In this document: positions 1 through 11,249 of the stretch, piece by piece | Layout: each line of letters starts with the position of its first letter | How positions within the stretch are numbered: position 1 is the stretch's first letter | Assembly: GCF_000276665.1 (NCBI RefSeq) | Contig: NW_004955402.1 | Coordinates: 7,662,721-7,726,720, forward strand | DNA: 64,000 nucleotides | Reading direction: 5' to 3' | DNA from: Chinchilla lanigera | Lineage: Eukaryota; Chordata; Mammalia; Rodentia; Chinchillidae | Program-made: the position numbers and the translations under genes | Notes under the pieces: generated by a model | Told to the model about the DNA's origin: nothing | Database searches by the model: none | What the model saw: only the letters and a program-made list of their open reading frames with translations

Positions 1-230
1 CCCCCCCGGGCCCGCGCGTCCCCGCGACCCGGACGCGGACACTGGGGTGCAGTTAGACGCCCGCACTTCGTGCTCCATAGGCGGCTCGCTTTCGGAGGGC
101 GGGGGCGGCGCCTGTCCTCGCGGGGAGGAACGCTGCGCTGTCCCGCGGCGGAAGACTCGGTTTACTCCCCAGGACTTAGATCTACGAAGGACGTGGCCGC
201 GATGTGCGAGGGGTGCAGAGCGGTGACTGT
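1..230 (-). promoter_or_regulatory. CpG-island edge, probable SMCHD1 promoter side
   Basis: The first ~170 bp hold roughly two dozen CpG dinucleotides, while the rest of the window is CpG-poor. Overlapping Sp1-type GC boxes (GGGCGG and GGGGCGG forms) lie at 97-108. This is the pattern of a CpG-island promoter cut by the left window edge. In mammals SMCHD1 follows NDC80 in the same orientation, so with NDC80 on the minus strand here the SMCHD1 start is expected just left of or at this island. The gene assignment rests on synteny; no SMCHD1 coding sequence is visible. Confidence 0.6.
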
Positions 231-618
231 TCAAAGCTTTCTTACCGTAAGGGACACATTGCCGTCGTTCCCCCCATGTCTTCCCCCAACACACTTGCCC
301 CTTTGTTCTTGCCCCTGTCTGAAGCAGCCCTGAGTGTCTGAGCGGCTGTCTCCGTGTTCTGAGTCCATTTCACATACTTTCCGCGGTCCCTTTGGCTTCG
401 GGGAAAAGCCAGAAGTCCCGTGACACCAGATCCAGTGGATAAGGACGCGCTGTGATGTTTTTATCAGCCTGCTTGTCCCTTCAGTGGCACTTGGCAGCAG
501 CAGTCAGTGTATTTTTGACCGCCCCTTGTAAAGATAGATATTCAGGAAAGAAGACTTCCAGAACTGCTTCAGAAAGTAGCAAGATTGAGGAAAGTACCAA
601 GGGTTGTATTTTTTAAAC
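231..618. other. Unassigned sequence beside the CpG island
   Basis: CpG content falls quickly after position ~230. I recognise no exon, repeat family or RNA gene here. Confidence 0.4.
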
Positions 619-775
619 TTTTTTTTTTTTTTTTTTTGGAGACAGGGTTTTGCTGTGCATTTCAGGCTGGCCTTGAGCTCACTTTGTAGCCCAGGCTGGT
701 CTCAAACTTGCAAGGATCCTCCTGCTTCAGCCTCCCGAGTGCTAGGATTACAGGCGTGCGCCTCCACGCCCGGCT
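619..775 (-). mobile_element. B1 SINE, minus orientation
   Basis: Reverse-complement B1 body with the poly-A tail read as a T-run on the left and the conserved 5' end at ~775. A second T-run follows on the right, so similar T-rich target sequence lies on both sides. Confidence 0.9.
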
Positions 776-1228
776 TTTTTTTTTTTTTTTTTAACTTGAA
801 GCTTACTTTTTTGATCGGCCTCAGTAAATTCACAAAGCCCAAGTTAGCAAATTGTGAGACTCAAGTTTCCAGAAATGCAGGTTTGAAGTTCCAAAAGTGT
901 GTTTTCTATTTTACTAGGACCGTCCCAAACCTTCATGGTTGATTATCACCGGGAGAGACTGATAAAGTTAGTGTGTGTTGTAAACAGCTTTGGTTGTTGA
1001 TGGCAACATGTTCCCGGATGGGGGTGGCCTGACATACATCGCAGGAAGAACTGGGGAAAGAAAGTGTGAAGGTGTGTCTTTGAGAAATAAAAACACCACC
1101 TATGCCAGGTGGGAGAATGGAGCAGGAGTTGGCAGGAGGCAGAGAGTTAAGTTGTTTGCCAATGCCATTCCTGTTCCTGAGAAAGGTGGCGATGCCAGGT
1201 GACAAAAGTAACCCCCAATTCCCGTGGT
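776..1228. other. Unassigned intergenic sequence
   Basis: No coding exon or known repeat recognised. Short open frames on both strands overlap each other and show no protein similarity I know. Confidence 0.4.
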
Positions 1229-1324
1229 GTTTTTTGTTTTATGGGGTGAGACACCGGAAATCGAACTCAGGACCTCAGGCTTGCCAGGCAGGCGCTGCGC
1301 CCCTGAGCTAAATCTCCAGCCGCA
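1229..1324 (-). mobile_element. ID SINE, minus orientation
   Basis: Reverse complement of a tRNA-Ala-derived ID element. B-box-like and A-box-like segments are both recognisable at ~1260 and ~1305. The tail region is a short T-rich stretch on the left. Confidence 0.85.
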
Positions 1325-1683
1325 CCCATGTGTTTTTATGAAGCCTCATGTTCTTTGTTTTTTTTGTTTGTTTTTTGTTGTGTGTGTGTGTGTTCTTTCT
1401 TTGAATTCATGTGAACGTTTCCTTCTGTTTCTTTATAGACTGGCTTTTGATATGGACTCACGAAAAAAATACAAATTGCTTTTCTATTTCTGCAAGTTGG
1501 GACTACAGCTAGAGGTACATCAGGATAATTTCTTATCTCTGTGTCACACCAAATTTTGTACAGTCGTGGGTACAAGCAGAAATGTCTCCCCTGTCTTCAG
1601 GAGCGGCTTCAGGGTAATCTCTGGAAGAGACCCAAGCAGCTGCAGGACGCGTACACTGGAATGTGACCGTGCTTGTTAGTTTG

Positions 1684-1860
1684 TGTGGTCCTGGGAATTG
1701 AACCCAGAGCCTTCCCCCTGAGCTACATGTGCAGGCCTTCTTTTATTTATTTCACAAAATCATTAAAGTGCCCAGGCGGGGCCCCAACTTTCCACTCTCC
1801 TGCCTCCCCCTCCCGGCGCATGGGGATTTCAGGTGTGTGTCATCATACCTGCCCGTCGTC
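1684..1860 (-). mobile_element. Old B1-dID composite SINE, minus orientation
   Basis: An ID-like half (1684-1737, internally deleted) is followed by a diverged B1 half (about 1765-1860). Read on the minus strand the order is B1 then ID, as in the B1-dID dimers of several non-murid rodents. Divergence is high. Confidence 0.6.
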
Positions 1861-2164
1861 AGAATCCTTTTAAATTGACTGTTGTCACTGTGAAGCTGCA
1901 AACGCTCAGTTGTGGTTAGAAAGCTGCTGTTTGCTTCCCCATCCCGCTCATTATCAGATCCCACAGCCCTTGTACTTTCCTAATGTCCCTAATTACCGTG
2001 TGCTTTCTGCCTCGATGACAGCCCCAATAGGACGCCTTTGACAGCTCAGAAGGAACAAATTTTTAAGTCATCACTGCTTTGGAAAATGTTTTCCTTTTTT
2101 TAGCGTTCATGGTTTTTTGCCCACCTGAATGAAATAGGAGAACATGATTCTTGGAAGCTGGCTT

Positions 2165-2199
<35 letters not shown>

Positions 2200-2207
2200 C
2201 ACACACA
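2165..2207. repeat. (CA)n microsatellite
   Basis: About 16 CA units with one TG interruption near the right end. Confidence 0.97.
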
Positions 2208-2400
2208 GAGGGTAAAACTTCTGAAGAAACATACAGTTGGAAACTTCTCCCTCTACCCCAAACCTAAACATCACATTGCCTCTCCTGACCAGAGCGATGT
2301 ACTTTTTATCCTTTTCCACGCCCTCCCCAGACCTCAAATTGAGGATCGTGACTATCGCTAGTTAGGAGCAATAGGAAAGTTATAGGTGTAGATGTAGATA

Positions 2401-2575
2401 TAGTAATACCTCGGTTCACAAATGCTTCTGATCATGAAGAGTTTGGTTCACAAACAAGTCTTCATCAAACTTTTGCTTCCATTCTTGAACTCCGCATCAG
2501 GTGACAAACACACCCGTGGCCATCTTCCTCAGAATCCTGGGACAAATTAGGTTCATGAATCAAGGTGCCACTGTA
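2401..2575. mobile_element. Short non-autonomous DNA transposon (MITE-like)
   Basis: A ~175-bp segment has imperfect terminal inverted repeats. The left end at 2401-2419 matches the reverse complement of 2556-2575 at about 12-13 of 19 positions, and the mismatches I see are all transitions. TA dinucleotides sit at the outer ends. There is no coding capacity. The inverted repeats are directly visible; the transposon family (Tc1-mariner/Tigger-like) is not identified. Confidence 0.55.
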
Positions 2576-2808
2576 TTTGGCATAATAAAAACTGTCCTAA
2601 AAAGATCCTGGCAACAGAGTAAAGGAGGTAATCCGCATCCCACACACTTCATGCCCTGTTTAAATGATAAAGTGGCAGTTATGAAAAGTGTCTTCATGTA
2701 TTCAGTGAATTGTTACATAGAAATGGAGGGTACAAATCAAAATCCCTATCTTCAGGGTGCTCACATCCTACAGGGGATAACAAATGATTTTTAAAATGTA
2801 CAGAGTTC

Positions 2809-2960
2809 ACCTGGCGTGCTGGCACACACCTGTAATCTCAGCCCTCGGGAGGCTGAGGCAGGAGGATCATTGCTAGTTCGAGACCAGCCTGGGCTACAAA
2901 GTGAGCTCAAGGCCAGCCTGAACTGCATAGCGAGACCCTGTCTCAGAAAAGCAATAAATA
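2809..2960 (+). mobile_element. B1 SINE
   Basis: Full-length body with the internal 29-bp duplication and an A-rich tail on the right. Confidence 0.92.
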
Positions 2961-3000
2961 AATTAAATATGGAGTTCATATGATGATCAGTATACTATTA

Positions 3001-3165
3001 AGAGCAGGGTATAGTGATATAAACCTATAATCCCAGCTGTATAAGAGACTGAGCCAGGAGAATCTCAAATTGGAGGCCAACCTAGACAGTTGAGCGAGAA
3101 CCCTCTCAAAATGGAAAAAAAGGCTGGAGTTGTAGCCCAGCAGTAGAGTGTCCTTGGTTTTGAGA
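3001..3165 (+). mobile_element. Old B1-dID composite SINE
   Basis: A diverged B1 half (3001-3115) ends in an A-tract and runs directly into an ID-like half (3122-3165). Confidence 0.6.
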
Positions 3166-3169
3166 GAGT

Positions 3170-3507
3170 TAGGAACCACCATGGTGGAACAGAGGGCTGG
3201 GCTGACAAGATACAACCCTGGGCCCCGTAGACTGCTACAAGAGGTGTTTCAGGAAACCTATTGTGAGACCCTTGTAAACCACAAGAGAAGAAAGTGCAGA
3301 AGATGAGAAACTGTTACCAGGAGAAAAACTAAGCCCTCTAATTTAACTTGCTCTTAGTCAAATTCAAATCACTAACTGGAGATCACAGAGCTGGGCAATA
3401 CATTATTACCTTCCCAAGCGCTTTGCTCTAGATAACACCTCTGATGTGGGTTACTGTAACAGTTGCCTGGGTTGCATCCCAGGGCACCAAAAGTCCGCTC
3501 CTCACAA
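3170..3507. other. Unassigned intergenic sequence
   Basis: No exon or repeat family recognised. Confidence 0.4.
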
Positions 3508-3700
3508 TCCCCATGGTACTGGGGTTTGAACCCCAGGTTTTCACATGGAGCTACATCCCCAGCCCTTAATTATTTCTTTAAATTTTGAGAGGATCTTGCT
3601 AAGTCGTGAAGCTGGCAAAACTAGGGATGCACTTGAGATCCTCCTGCCTCAGCCTCCAGGAATGCTGGAGATTATAGGTGTGTACCACCATAGCTATTTT
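3508..3700 (-). mobile_element. Old B1-dID composite SINE, minus orientation
   Basis: ID half at 3508-3566 and B1 half at 3570-3700. The halves are contiguous in the order expected for a minus-strand B1-dID. Confidence 0.7.
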
Positions 3701-4575
3701 TTGGTGACATTTACTGAGAACCCTAGCTCTTCACTTGGGCCTATAGATAGCTGATGAGTGACAGAAATGGGATAAAAAGCTCGCCATCTGTGTCTTCATA
3801 GTGTGTCTGTACCCTTTGCCCTTTTAGTCCTCGAGTCAGAGTCTACTCAGCTCTGCACAGAGACAGTTGCTAATTAAAGAGCTGTTCGTCCACACCTATG
3901 GAAATAGTTGGTAACTCAGCCTGTTGCCTGCGAGAGCCGGGCTATGTTGCTTTTTCAGCAGTGCAGCACTAATATCTCCCCGCCCCATCACAAGACCAGG
4001 ATGCGAATGAGGTGATGCACTGACCACTGTTACCCTCCCATCGTATTGCTCTGGGGTTTTGTTCTTATGTTTATATGTTTATTGTGGGGTTTTTTGTTTC
4101 TTTTTCTTTAAAATAAAAAAAAGCAAAATCAAACAAACAAACAAACAAATAAGACCAGGATGCGGATGCAAGAACTTGGGCTGGGAAAGGAGCCGTGGGG
4201 GAACTATAGGGCGGAGGGTACCAGGGTCTGAAGTTTTATAAAGGGTCGGAGGAATTCTCTCTAGAAAGATGACATTTGATCAGAAACCTGAAGGAAACGA
4301 AGGGCTGGGCGTATTTTGCTCTGGGAAACAAGTGTCCCTGCAAAGGGAAAAAAGACTACAAAGTCCCTGAGTTTTGGACAAACTCGCCACGCTGGGTGTC
4401 AGTTACAGAGAGTATTGGGGCAGGGATCTGAGACATCAGTGGAGAGAAGGGGAGTGATGGAAAAGGAGATCATGCAGGACCTTGCGGGTTGTTGTGATAA
4501 CTGTGGCATAACCCTCAAAAAATGGAAAGGATGGGAAGAATTGGAGCAGAAGTGTACTCTGCTGGCTTTTTCATT
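3701..4575. other. Unassigned intergenic sequence with short A-rich simple repeat
   Basis: A CAAA-type simple repeat lies near 4130-4150. No gene recognised. The A-rich stretch could be the tail of an unrecognised retroelement. Confidence 0.4.
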
Positions 4576-4688
4576 TTATTTTTGAGACAGGGTTTTGTTA
4601 AATTGCCCATGGTTGCCTCAAATCGTGATCCTCCTGCCTCAGCCTCCCACATGGCTGGGATTACAGGCATCCACCACCACACCTGGCC
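4576..4688 (-). mobile_element. B1 SINE, minus orientation, shortened
   Basis: B1 body lacking part of the middle, with its T-rich tail side at 4565-4580. Confidence 0.85.
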
Positions 4689-4689
4689 T

Positions 4690-5900
4690 CTGACATTTTT
4701 TAAAGACATACATAGATCGCTGTGTTGATAGAGTGTAAGAGGCCAAGTACAGAAGCCAGCAGATCAGACAGGAAGTTGCTCCAATAACCTGGGGAAGAAA
4801 CAGTGAATATTTGATCTGGGCTGGTCGAGGTGGATGTATTTTTAAGGTGACATATGAGGAAGAGAGTAATTAACAGTCTCTACAGCTTGTGGCTCTTGAG
4901 GAAATGCTGCGCCTGCTTGCGTATTTTTCCCTCCCCAGCCTCTCAGTTGCTGCCCAGATCTGGGGAGTCCCCATCCAATGGGGCTAATAGCAGGCAGAGC
5001 TCATCTTCCCCTGAATTTGTGGCTGAAAACTCACACACTCTCCAGCCAGCTCCGCAAAGCCCCACCTATGCGCACACGAGGTTTGGGCGGACATGCAGAA
5101 ACGCTGCAGCTGCAGAGCTGTGCTAGGAGAGGTCAGAGTGAGGCTGTTGAAGGGGAGAGTCCAGGGCAAAAGTGTTGTGCTCCTGGCCAGATTGAGACGC
5201 ACAGGGAGTGGTGGTTGCCATTCTTCAGTCCTGAAGAATGCAGGAGTTAGGGGTGCGGCTGTGCTCACGGGGCCTTATTAACCCCTTATTAACCCTTCTT
5301 TAGCAGGGGAAAGCGCAGCAGTGGAGAAGAGGCTTAACACGGCCTCTGGTCAGCCTAGGATGGTGCCGGTCGGACTCTTCATCCCAGACTCTGTGGTTAG
5401 ATAAGGCGAGGGCACAGCACAGCTCCTCCTTAACTACTTCCTGCTGGTTAGGGGCCACGGTTGGGATTTGGACTGGACTGAGGAAGCAGGGCTGTGTTGA
5501 CGCGGCCTTTACAACTGCCTGTGACGTGGACACAAGCCTGCTGGTGAGGAATCTTGGAAGCGATTGACTAAGAGTGGCAATATAAACAGGGGAGCGAAGG
5601 GAGGAGAACAGGCACTACAAAGGAAGACTCCAAGGCAGGTTCGTGGACTTCAGCGAACCCCATGAGCTCCGCAGGGTACTCCCTGGACCTCGGTGTCTGT
5701 CTTCTGCAAAGCTGCAGTTACACTGTCGAGATCATCTGGGGTAAACGAACATGTTGTATGAAGCATGGCGCATGTACCCCCTTGGGCAGGGGTAAGGAGA
5801 GCTAAGCCATAAGATTTTGTAAAACTACCTTTCTCATTTGGGAAGTTTCGTCCATTAATAATGCAATAGCCTGGTGAGTGGCATTTGATGCATGCGCTAG
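4690..5900. other. Unassigned sequence; possible LTR fragment
   Basis: A short segment near 5050-5105 resembles, in minus orientation, one end of the MaLR-like LTR found at 63215-63640. The rest (including 5270-5900, where a 3' LTR of the neighbouring retrovirus would be expected) is not assignable by eye. Confidence 0.35.
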
Positions 5901-5906
5901 GTGGGC

Positions 5907-6755
5907 TCAGGCCTCTATATCCAAGTCTCCCTTAATAGCAGTTACCAGGTTATGTGTTTTATATGAGGCCACTGATGGTAGACTGCGTCCCAGTTTGGGG
6001 GGACATTCTGGGAGAAAGGGGAGAATACAGCCAGGAATATAAGGATATCCCCATGTGCTGTCCTGTCCAGGTGGCAGGTAGATGTGGCCAGCTGTACCGG
6101 CCACAGACCCACACATAGCCTGATGGAACCGTATCTGTGGGAACTGTTCCCTGATATTTTCCCCGTGCCACCACATGGGGAGTAGCAGCATGTGTGACAT
6201 TAAGACAAAAGTGTTCAGGCACTCCATCCTACTGTGCAATTAGGATCAGAATGTTGTTCAACACATCATACAATTGGGTCCTTTAGGGTAACACTTTCAG
6301 CTACTACCCACCCCTAGCCACTGGGGACAGCACATCCTCTGAGGGGTTGTCCTGTTTACATCGGCACATTGAGCTTTCCATGGCCTGGAGGGTCCCTCCC
6401 ATTCGGGTCTTTGCACGTTTCGGCAACGCAAGCTGCTCAATTCTCAGCTGTTGCTGGAGCAAGCCTCCAGGGGAGCCCTCCCCGCACCTGTGGGAGTTTC
6501 TGGGCACACCGGCCCAGAAACACCGGCCCAGGGAGCATGGCGGACCTGTGCAGAAGTGTGGGCCCACAAGGCCATAAGATGTTCCGTAATTGCCCCAACC
6601 AGACGATCCCCAAGAATTAGCCAGGTCCTTGTCACTTGCTGGCATGGACTGTTCGTCCTCATTGTTAGTGCAGCTGCAGTGGCGTAAAGGAGGCCTTGAA
6701 CCCGCTGGCAGTGGGGCTGGCTGGGAAGGTGACACTCAGTCTGTGACCACAACAA
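5907..6755 (-). pseudogene. Probable endogenous retrovirus env remnant
   Basis: This minus-strand segment follows the integrase remnant in the position where env lies in simple retroviruses. Two minus-strand open stretches (6239-5907 and 6735-6304) contain Cys, Trp and Pro-Gly patterns resembling class I surface-subunit C-terminal regions. The similarity is weak and rests partly on position. Frameshifts and stops break any continuous frame. It cannot make an envelope protein. Confidence 0.4.
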
Positions 6756-6949
6756 TGTTCAGGTTGCATGTAACAGGGATGAGAGTAAAGGGCTTAGAGG
6801 GGAGGGGTCCTGGTCCCCTGAGAAGTTGGAATCAAACTGTCTGACGGTGAGGGGCCTCCCATACGTCAGTTACAGGGCAGGCTCACAGGGGAGAGTGCTC
6901 AGCCTGAGGGGAGCCGGGGTAGGAGGTGGAGCCAAGGTTGTTGTGTGTT

Positions 6950-7470
6950 TGGACTGTGAGTTCAGTAAGTGTGTTTTTCAAGATCCCATTTGCCCCTTCT
7001 ACTTTTCCTGGTGACTGGGCACGATAAGGAAGATGAAAATGCCAGTTTGTATTAAGTGATTTTGCCAGGTGTTAAGTCTGAGAGGTAAATTCTGGTCCAC
7101 AGTCTGACTGCAGAAGGGCGGGGAATCTAAAGCTCAGAATGATCTCAGTTAAAGGGGTGTTGGCCATGGTGGAAGCCCTGTGGGAGGGGAAGGTTTCCAT
7201 CCATCCTGTAAATGTCCACTAACCAATATAATGGGTGCTTTTAGTGGGGGCAGAGGGCATAGGAGAGAAATCTATTTGCCAATCATCTCGGCCTCTAGCC
7301 TGGTGTGTAGGAAAAGGAGGGGAACAGATGTTAGTCTGGGGGGACGTTCGAAGACAGGAGCAATCTCTTGGGAGTTGGTGTAGAGCTTCGGTCGTCTGTG
7401 GATTAAGTGCATGTGCATGCATAGAAATAGTTAAGGGGAAGAAGTCCTGTGTGGAAATGAGAGTTTAATT
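6950..7470 (-). pseudogene. Endogenous retrovirus integrase remnant
   Basis: Minus-strand translation shows a class I integrase-type core start (WQIDF followed by a proline-rich turn) near 7290. Further downstream, near 7100, is a recognisable degraded block of the kind that precedes the second catalytic Asp. Several frameshifts and stops separate these pieces. In a functional element this enzyme inserts the DNA copy into the host chromosome; here it is inactive. Confidence 0.7.
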
Positions 7471-7814
7471 CAGTACAGTGAGACAGGAGAGGTCCTGGCG
7501 TGGACTAATTTTCTGTGTAGAAACCACCTCGGTCTGTGGAACATGGCCCCTTGCTCCTGCCCCTCCGAGTAGCCTGGGGAAATTGACCAGGAGATGTTTA
7601 GGTCAGGGAAGCCTAAAACCACTTCTCGAGCCAGGCGATCTGCTGTGCTCTTTCCTGTGGTGGCGTAATTTTTATCCCTTTGATGGCCTCTGTAATGTGT
7701 GACTGCGACTTTGGCCAGGAGAAGGGCTGTCTGCCACAGGGCGTGGATCAGCCTTCCATTTAGAGTGGGTGTTTCCTTGGCTGTTAGAAATGCTTTCTTG
7801 CCAGATTTGTTCAT
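7470..7814 (-). pseudogene. Endogenous retrovirus RNase H C-terminal remnant
   Basis: The minus-strand frame carries a His-containing block (VAVTHYRGHQ) typical of the end of class I retroviral RNase H, followed by an ADRLAREV-like helix. It lies between the reverse transcriptase and integrase remnants, the expected pol order. The segment between ~7815 and 8370 should hold the connection and the first half of RNase H but is too degraded to delimit. Confidence 0.7.
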
Positions 7815-8369
7815 TCATGTGTAGAATATTGCAGGCATATTTAGAATCAGTGTACTGTATATGTTAACAGCCCTGCCCTTTGCTAAGGTCAGTGCCCTGG
7901 TTAGCACAATGAGCTCAGCCTGCTGTGAGGTGGGGCCCTTTGGGAGTGGGGTGGCCTCAATTACCTCCCTTGGGGAAAGGCACACAACTCTCCACTACAG
8001 CATAAGTGGCTTGGTAAGAGGGGGTTTTAGAGGTGCTGCCATCAGCAAACAGTTGGGGATGGCTGGGGTGTGAGTAGAAGTCTGTTAAGGAGACGTCTAG
8101 TTCAGGACAGGAATGATCTTCTGAAGTCCCCTGGGGTCAGGCTCAGGCATAAGTGAAGCAGGTTTAGGGGATCTGCACTGGAGACCAGAGGTTATATGAA
8201 GGCAGAGTGTAGGATCTGAGTTCTAGAGGGAGAAATGGAAGGAAGAGCCCTGGGGCTTAGCAGATCCTGTAAGCCATGGGAGGACCAGACCTGGAGGGGC
8301 TGATGGAAATTTATTCTTTGACCCTTAGGGATAAGGAGAGCAGCAGCAGCCAGGACCCTGAGATGAAGT

Positions 8370-9530
8370 GGTCAGCTCTGAACGGTGTCAATATGGTCAG
8401 AGAAATAGGCTACTGGGAGCAGGGTGTCTCCCCAGCCTGTGCCGAGAGCCCCAGTGCCTGAGAGCTTGTCCATGGAGGTAAAGACAGAAAGGCCTGTTAG
8501 GGTTTGAAGGGTATGAATTGGGGCCTTTGGTAGGGCCTCTTTCAGTTCCTGGAATGCACAGGCCAATGAAGAATCAGGAGTGAGGGGCTCATCAGTGTCA
8601 CTCTCGGAGGCATCATACAGTGACCAGCTATGACAGCAAAGTGGTGGATCCAGAGCCTAAAATAGCCCACCAGCCCCAAGAAAGAGAGAAGTTCCCATTT
8701 AGTCCTGGAGAAGGGTAGAGAGGAAATTGTGGTATGCTTTTTTGTTATCATTTTTTGTTTGTTTGTTTGTTTGTCTTCCGGGATTTCTCGGTTACCGGGA
8801 GTGATACAGAATCCCAAGCAAGTTACCACTGGGGATATAAGTTGGGCCTTGTGTTTAGAGACCCCTAACTTTATCTGCCAGAAAGTTAAGGAGAAGAGCA
8901 GTCTGAGCGCTCCTTATATCCTTTGTGAGGCTGCAGAGGAGGAGGCCATCACGTACTGCTGGAGGCTGCTAAGGACTTGGTCAGAGTTGGAGAGATCTCT
9001 TTGAGTATTTGCCCAAAGCAGTGTCAAGAACTGTCCAGGTCAGGTACAGTAGGAAGTTAGACTTAGGATCAGTCCAGGTAAATGCAAAGAAATTTTGAGC
9101 AGAGGGGCCCAAGGGGATTGTGAAGAACAGGTATCTTGGGGGCTGGGGATTTAGCTCAGTGGCAAAGCGCCTGCCTGGAAAGCGCAAGGTCGTGAGTTCG
9201 GTTCCTGGTACCGGAGAAAAACCAAAAAAAAAAAAAAAAAAAAGAACAGGTATCTTTAAGGTCAAAGACCAAGAATGTGGTGTGTCTGGAGGTATTTGGG
9301 ACAGGAGAGGGTCAGGGGTGGGGACACAGTATGGATAGAAATTATGGTGACATCAATCTGGTGGAGGTCTGGTTCTAGGTGGCAGAAGAACAGGGGTATT
9401 ATGAGGAGAGTTGCTGGGAATCGCTATTTCTGCCCTGGGAAGGTGATCAGTAATGGCTTTGAGTCCCTTCAGTCCTTCTGGTCAAGGGGGTACTTGGGAA
9501 CTGAAATAAAATGAGTGGGGTCCTTCAGTG
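8370..9530 (-). pseudogene. Endogenous retrovirus reverse transcriptase remnant
   Basis: Reading leftward on the minus strand, several class I (gammaretrovirus-like) reverse transcriptase blocks appear in order: a fingers segment around 9330-9500, a FFTIPL...FAFTW block near 9070-9115, a degraded catalytic YVDD-equivalent near 8960 (no intact tetrad in frame), an LGxxGYFRLW-like thumb block near 8670 and a connection block at 8566-8372. Stops and frameshifts are frequent, and an ID SINE at 9138-9241 splits the domain. The element is old and non-functional; blocks are described only as fragments. Confidence 0.8.
9138..9241 (+). mobile_element. ID SINE inserted in the retroviral RT remnant
   Basis: ID body with intact A-box and B-box followed by an A-rich tail. 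It is flanked by a perfect 15-bp target-site duplication at 9123-9137 and 9242-9256, which shows insertion into the already integrated provirus. Confidence 0.97.
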
Positions 9531-9639
9531 AAATTTTTATAGGGGTATGGTGGGAAGCTATTGGGGGTTGCTAGTGTCAGATTTGGGAGTTTAAAGGAGG
9601 CCCCTTTACGGAGATGGGGTGGGCATCGGACAGACTAAC

Positions 9640-9962
9640 TTTTCTAGGTTCACCCTCCCAGCAGAGAAGGAAGAAGTAAGAACCTAGCAGGCTCAGGGAA
9701 AGTGGGCTTTACAGCTCCCAGTTTATGCATAAGGCCCCTGCCCAGAATGGGGACAGGGCAGTGGGGAATAACCAGGCATGAGCGCAGAAGGGACCCTCCC
9801 CCTCCAGCACCCAGGAGACCGTAGCCTTGTGTTGGAGTCCCGCAAACAGGACTGGGGGCCTGGACTGATGCTGTAGTGGACATGGTCCAGCCGTGTCAGA
9901 GAAGGCTTTTGTTGAGAGATTGTCCCTGCTCCAGTTTCTCTGGAGTCCATCCCAGAGCCCAT
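9640..9962 (-). pseudogene. Endogenous retrovirus protease remnant
   Basis: The minus-strand frame at about 9800-9720 shows the C-terminal protease pattern of class I elements: a PVPILGRG-like motif followed by a short helix. It lies directly upstream of the reverse transcriptase remnant as expected. The active-site triad region to its right is not clearly intact. Confidence 0.6.
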
Positions 9963-10283
9963 CCCTGTAGGACCCCGTTATGGTTCATTAAGGTAGGAAA
10001 ACCTACAGTGGAATCTATAAAAGCTCAACAGAGTCTTTAAATTCCTTCTCTCCATCTTCTTACAGCTAAAACTAGAGGGACTTAGGACAAGAAATATTTG
10101 ACTTATATCAGGCTGTCAGGTTATAGATGCCCTTCCTCACGGGAGGGGTCTAAAAGCCAACTGGATACGATCACTATTCCAGTACCTTAAGAGTGGTTTC
10201 TGAACACAGCTCTTCCCCCAACCTGCCTTTCTGTTCTAGTGCTCATGCCTTTATTATACATGCTTTAACTTCTTGGAAAAAAA
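9963..10283. other. Unassigned, possibly retroviral gag side
   Basis: This is where gag would lie relative to the pol remnant, but no capsid or zinc-knuckle motif is recognisable. Confidence 0.3.
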
Positions 10284-10420
10284 ATTTTTTTTTGAGATAG
10301 GATCTCACTATTAGCCTTGAACTCACTATATAGCCCAGCCTGGCCTCGAAGAACTTGTGGCAATCCTCCTGCCTCAGCCTCCCAAGTGCTAGGGTTATAG
10401 GCCTGTGCACAACACCCAGC
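10284..10420 (-). mobile_element. B1 SINE, minus orientation
   Basis: Moderately diverged B1 with its tail at a T-run near 10280-10292. Confidence 0.88.
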
Positions 10421-10499
10421 AAACATTTATTCTTAGTGTCCAAGCGATGCTGGGATGGAAGCTGCCTTTCTCTTCCTCTCTTGTGGAGGTCATACTTTG

Positions 10500-10620
10500 T
10501 TTTTTGTTTTTGTTTTTAGACAGGATCTCTTTATGTAGCCCAGGCTTGCCTTGAACTCATAGTGAGCCTCCTGCCTCAGCCTCTGGAGTGCTAGGATTAT
10601 AGGCGTGTGCTACCATGCCC
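10500..10620 (-). mobile_element. B1 SINE, minus orientation, shortened
   Basis: B1 body missing part of the internal duplication, with a T-rich tail on the left. Confidence 0.88.
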
Positions 10621-11237
10621 AAATTCGTTTATTCTTGCAGAGGCTGCCAGACTCCAAGTGATCGTGCAGATGGAACCAACAGCAAATGTGCTAGACTCCT
10701 TTTACCAGGATCCACTAGATGGATCTTGTAAAGGGAGCTCACAACTGCTAAACTGCAGCGTGGCTTTTGCCCAGGCCCATTAGATTAACTCTCTGGAGAA
10801 GGCCCCTGTCTGCACTCTCCGCTACACTGGCCCTTCTCAACTCCAGGCAGCTGGATGGGAACTACACCCCTTTTCCTCAATGCAGTTAGGGACAGCGGTT
10901 GGTGGGGGTGGGGTATAACCTCTGAGTTAGGCAGAAATTTTATAGGCAGTCAAACAGGGCTGCCTGGAGGGAGTCGGGGAAGGTGAGGACACATCAAAGC
11001 TGGCTGGAGGCACATCTGAAGAAGATTAAAGTTACAATGGCTAGATTTACATACTTCCCTAGGGATAAACAGAAGCTGTGATTTCAATGTTAATAAACCA
11101 TTGTCTCCTTAGGGATGGGTCATCTTCTCCCACCCACAAAGACCCAGACTGCTAAAACAGCCTATAGATTACGGACCAAAGTGAATGACATCATCCGTGT
11201 GCCCTTGGTACTACTGGATCAGCATTACCTAAGGGAC
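10621..11237. other. Unassigned intergenic sequence
   Basis: No motif recognised. Position relative to the provirus would allow LTR or gag remnants, but I cannot show it. Confidence 0.35.
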
Positions 11238-11249
11238 CATACTGGTAAT

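Noticed and set aside
9138..9241. ID element as a functional tRNA gene
   Set aside because: A- and B-boxes are present, but the 3' half does not form a tRNA cloverleaf, it has an A tail and a target duplication; a SINE.
5907..9962. Intact retroviral genes
   Set aside because: All frames are broken by stops, frameshifts and a SINE; no complete protease, RT, integrase or envelope frame exists.
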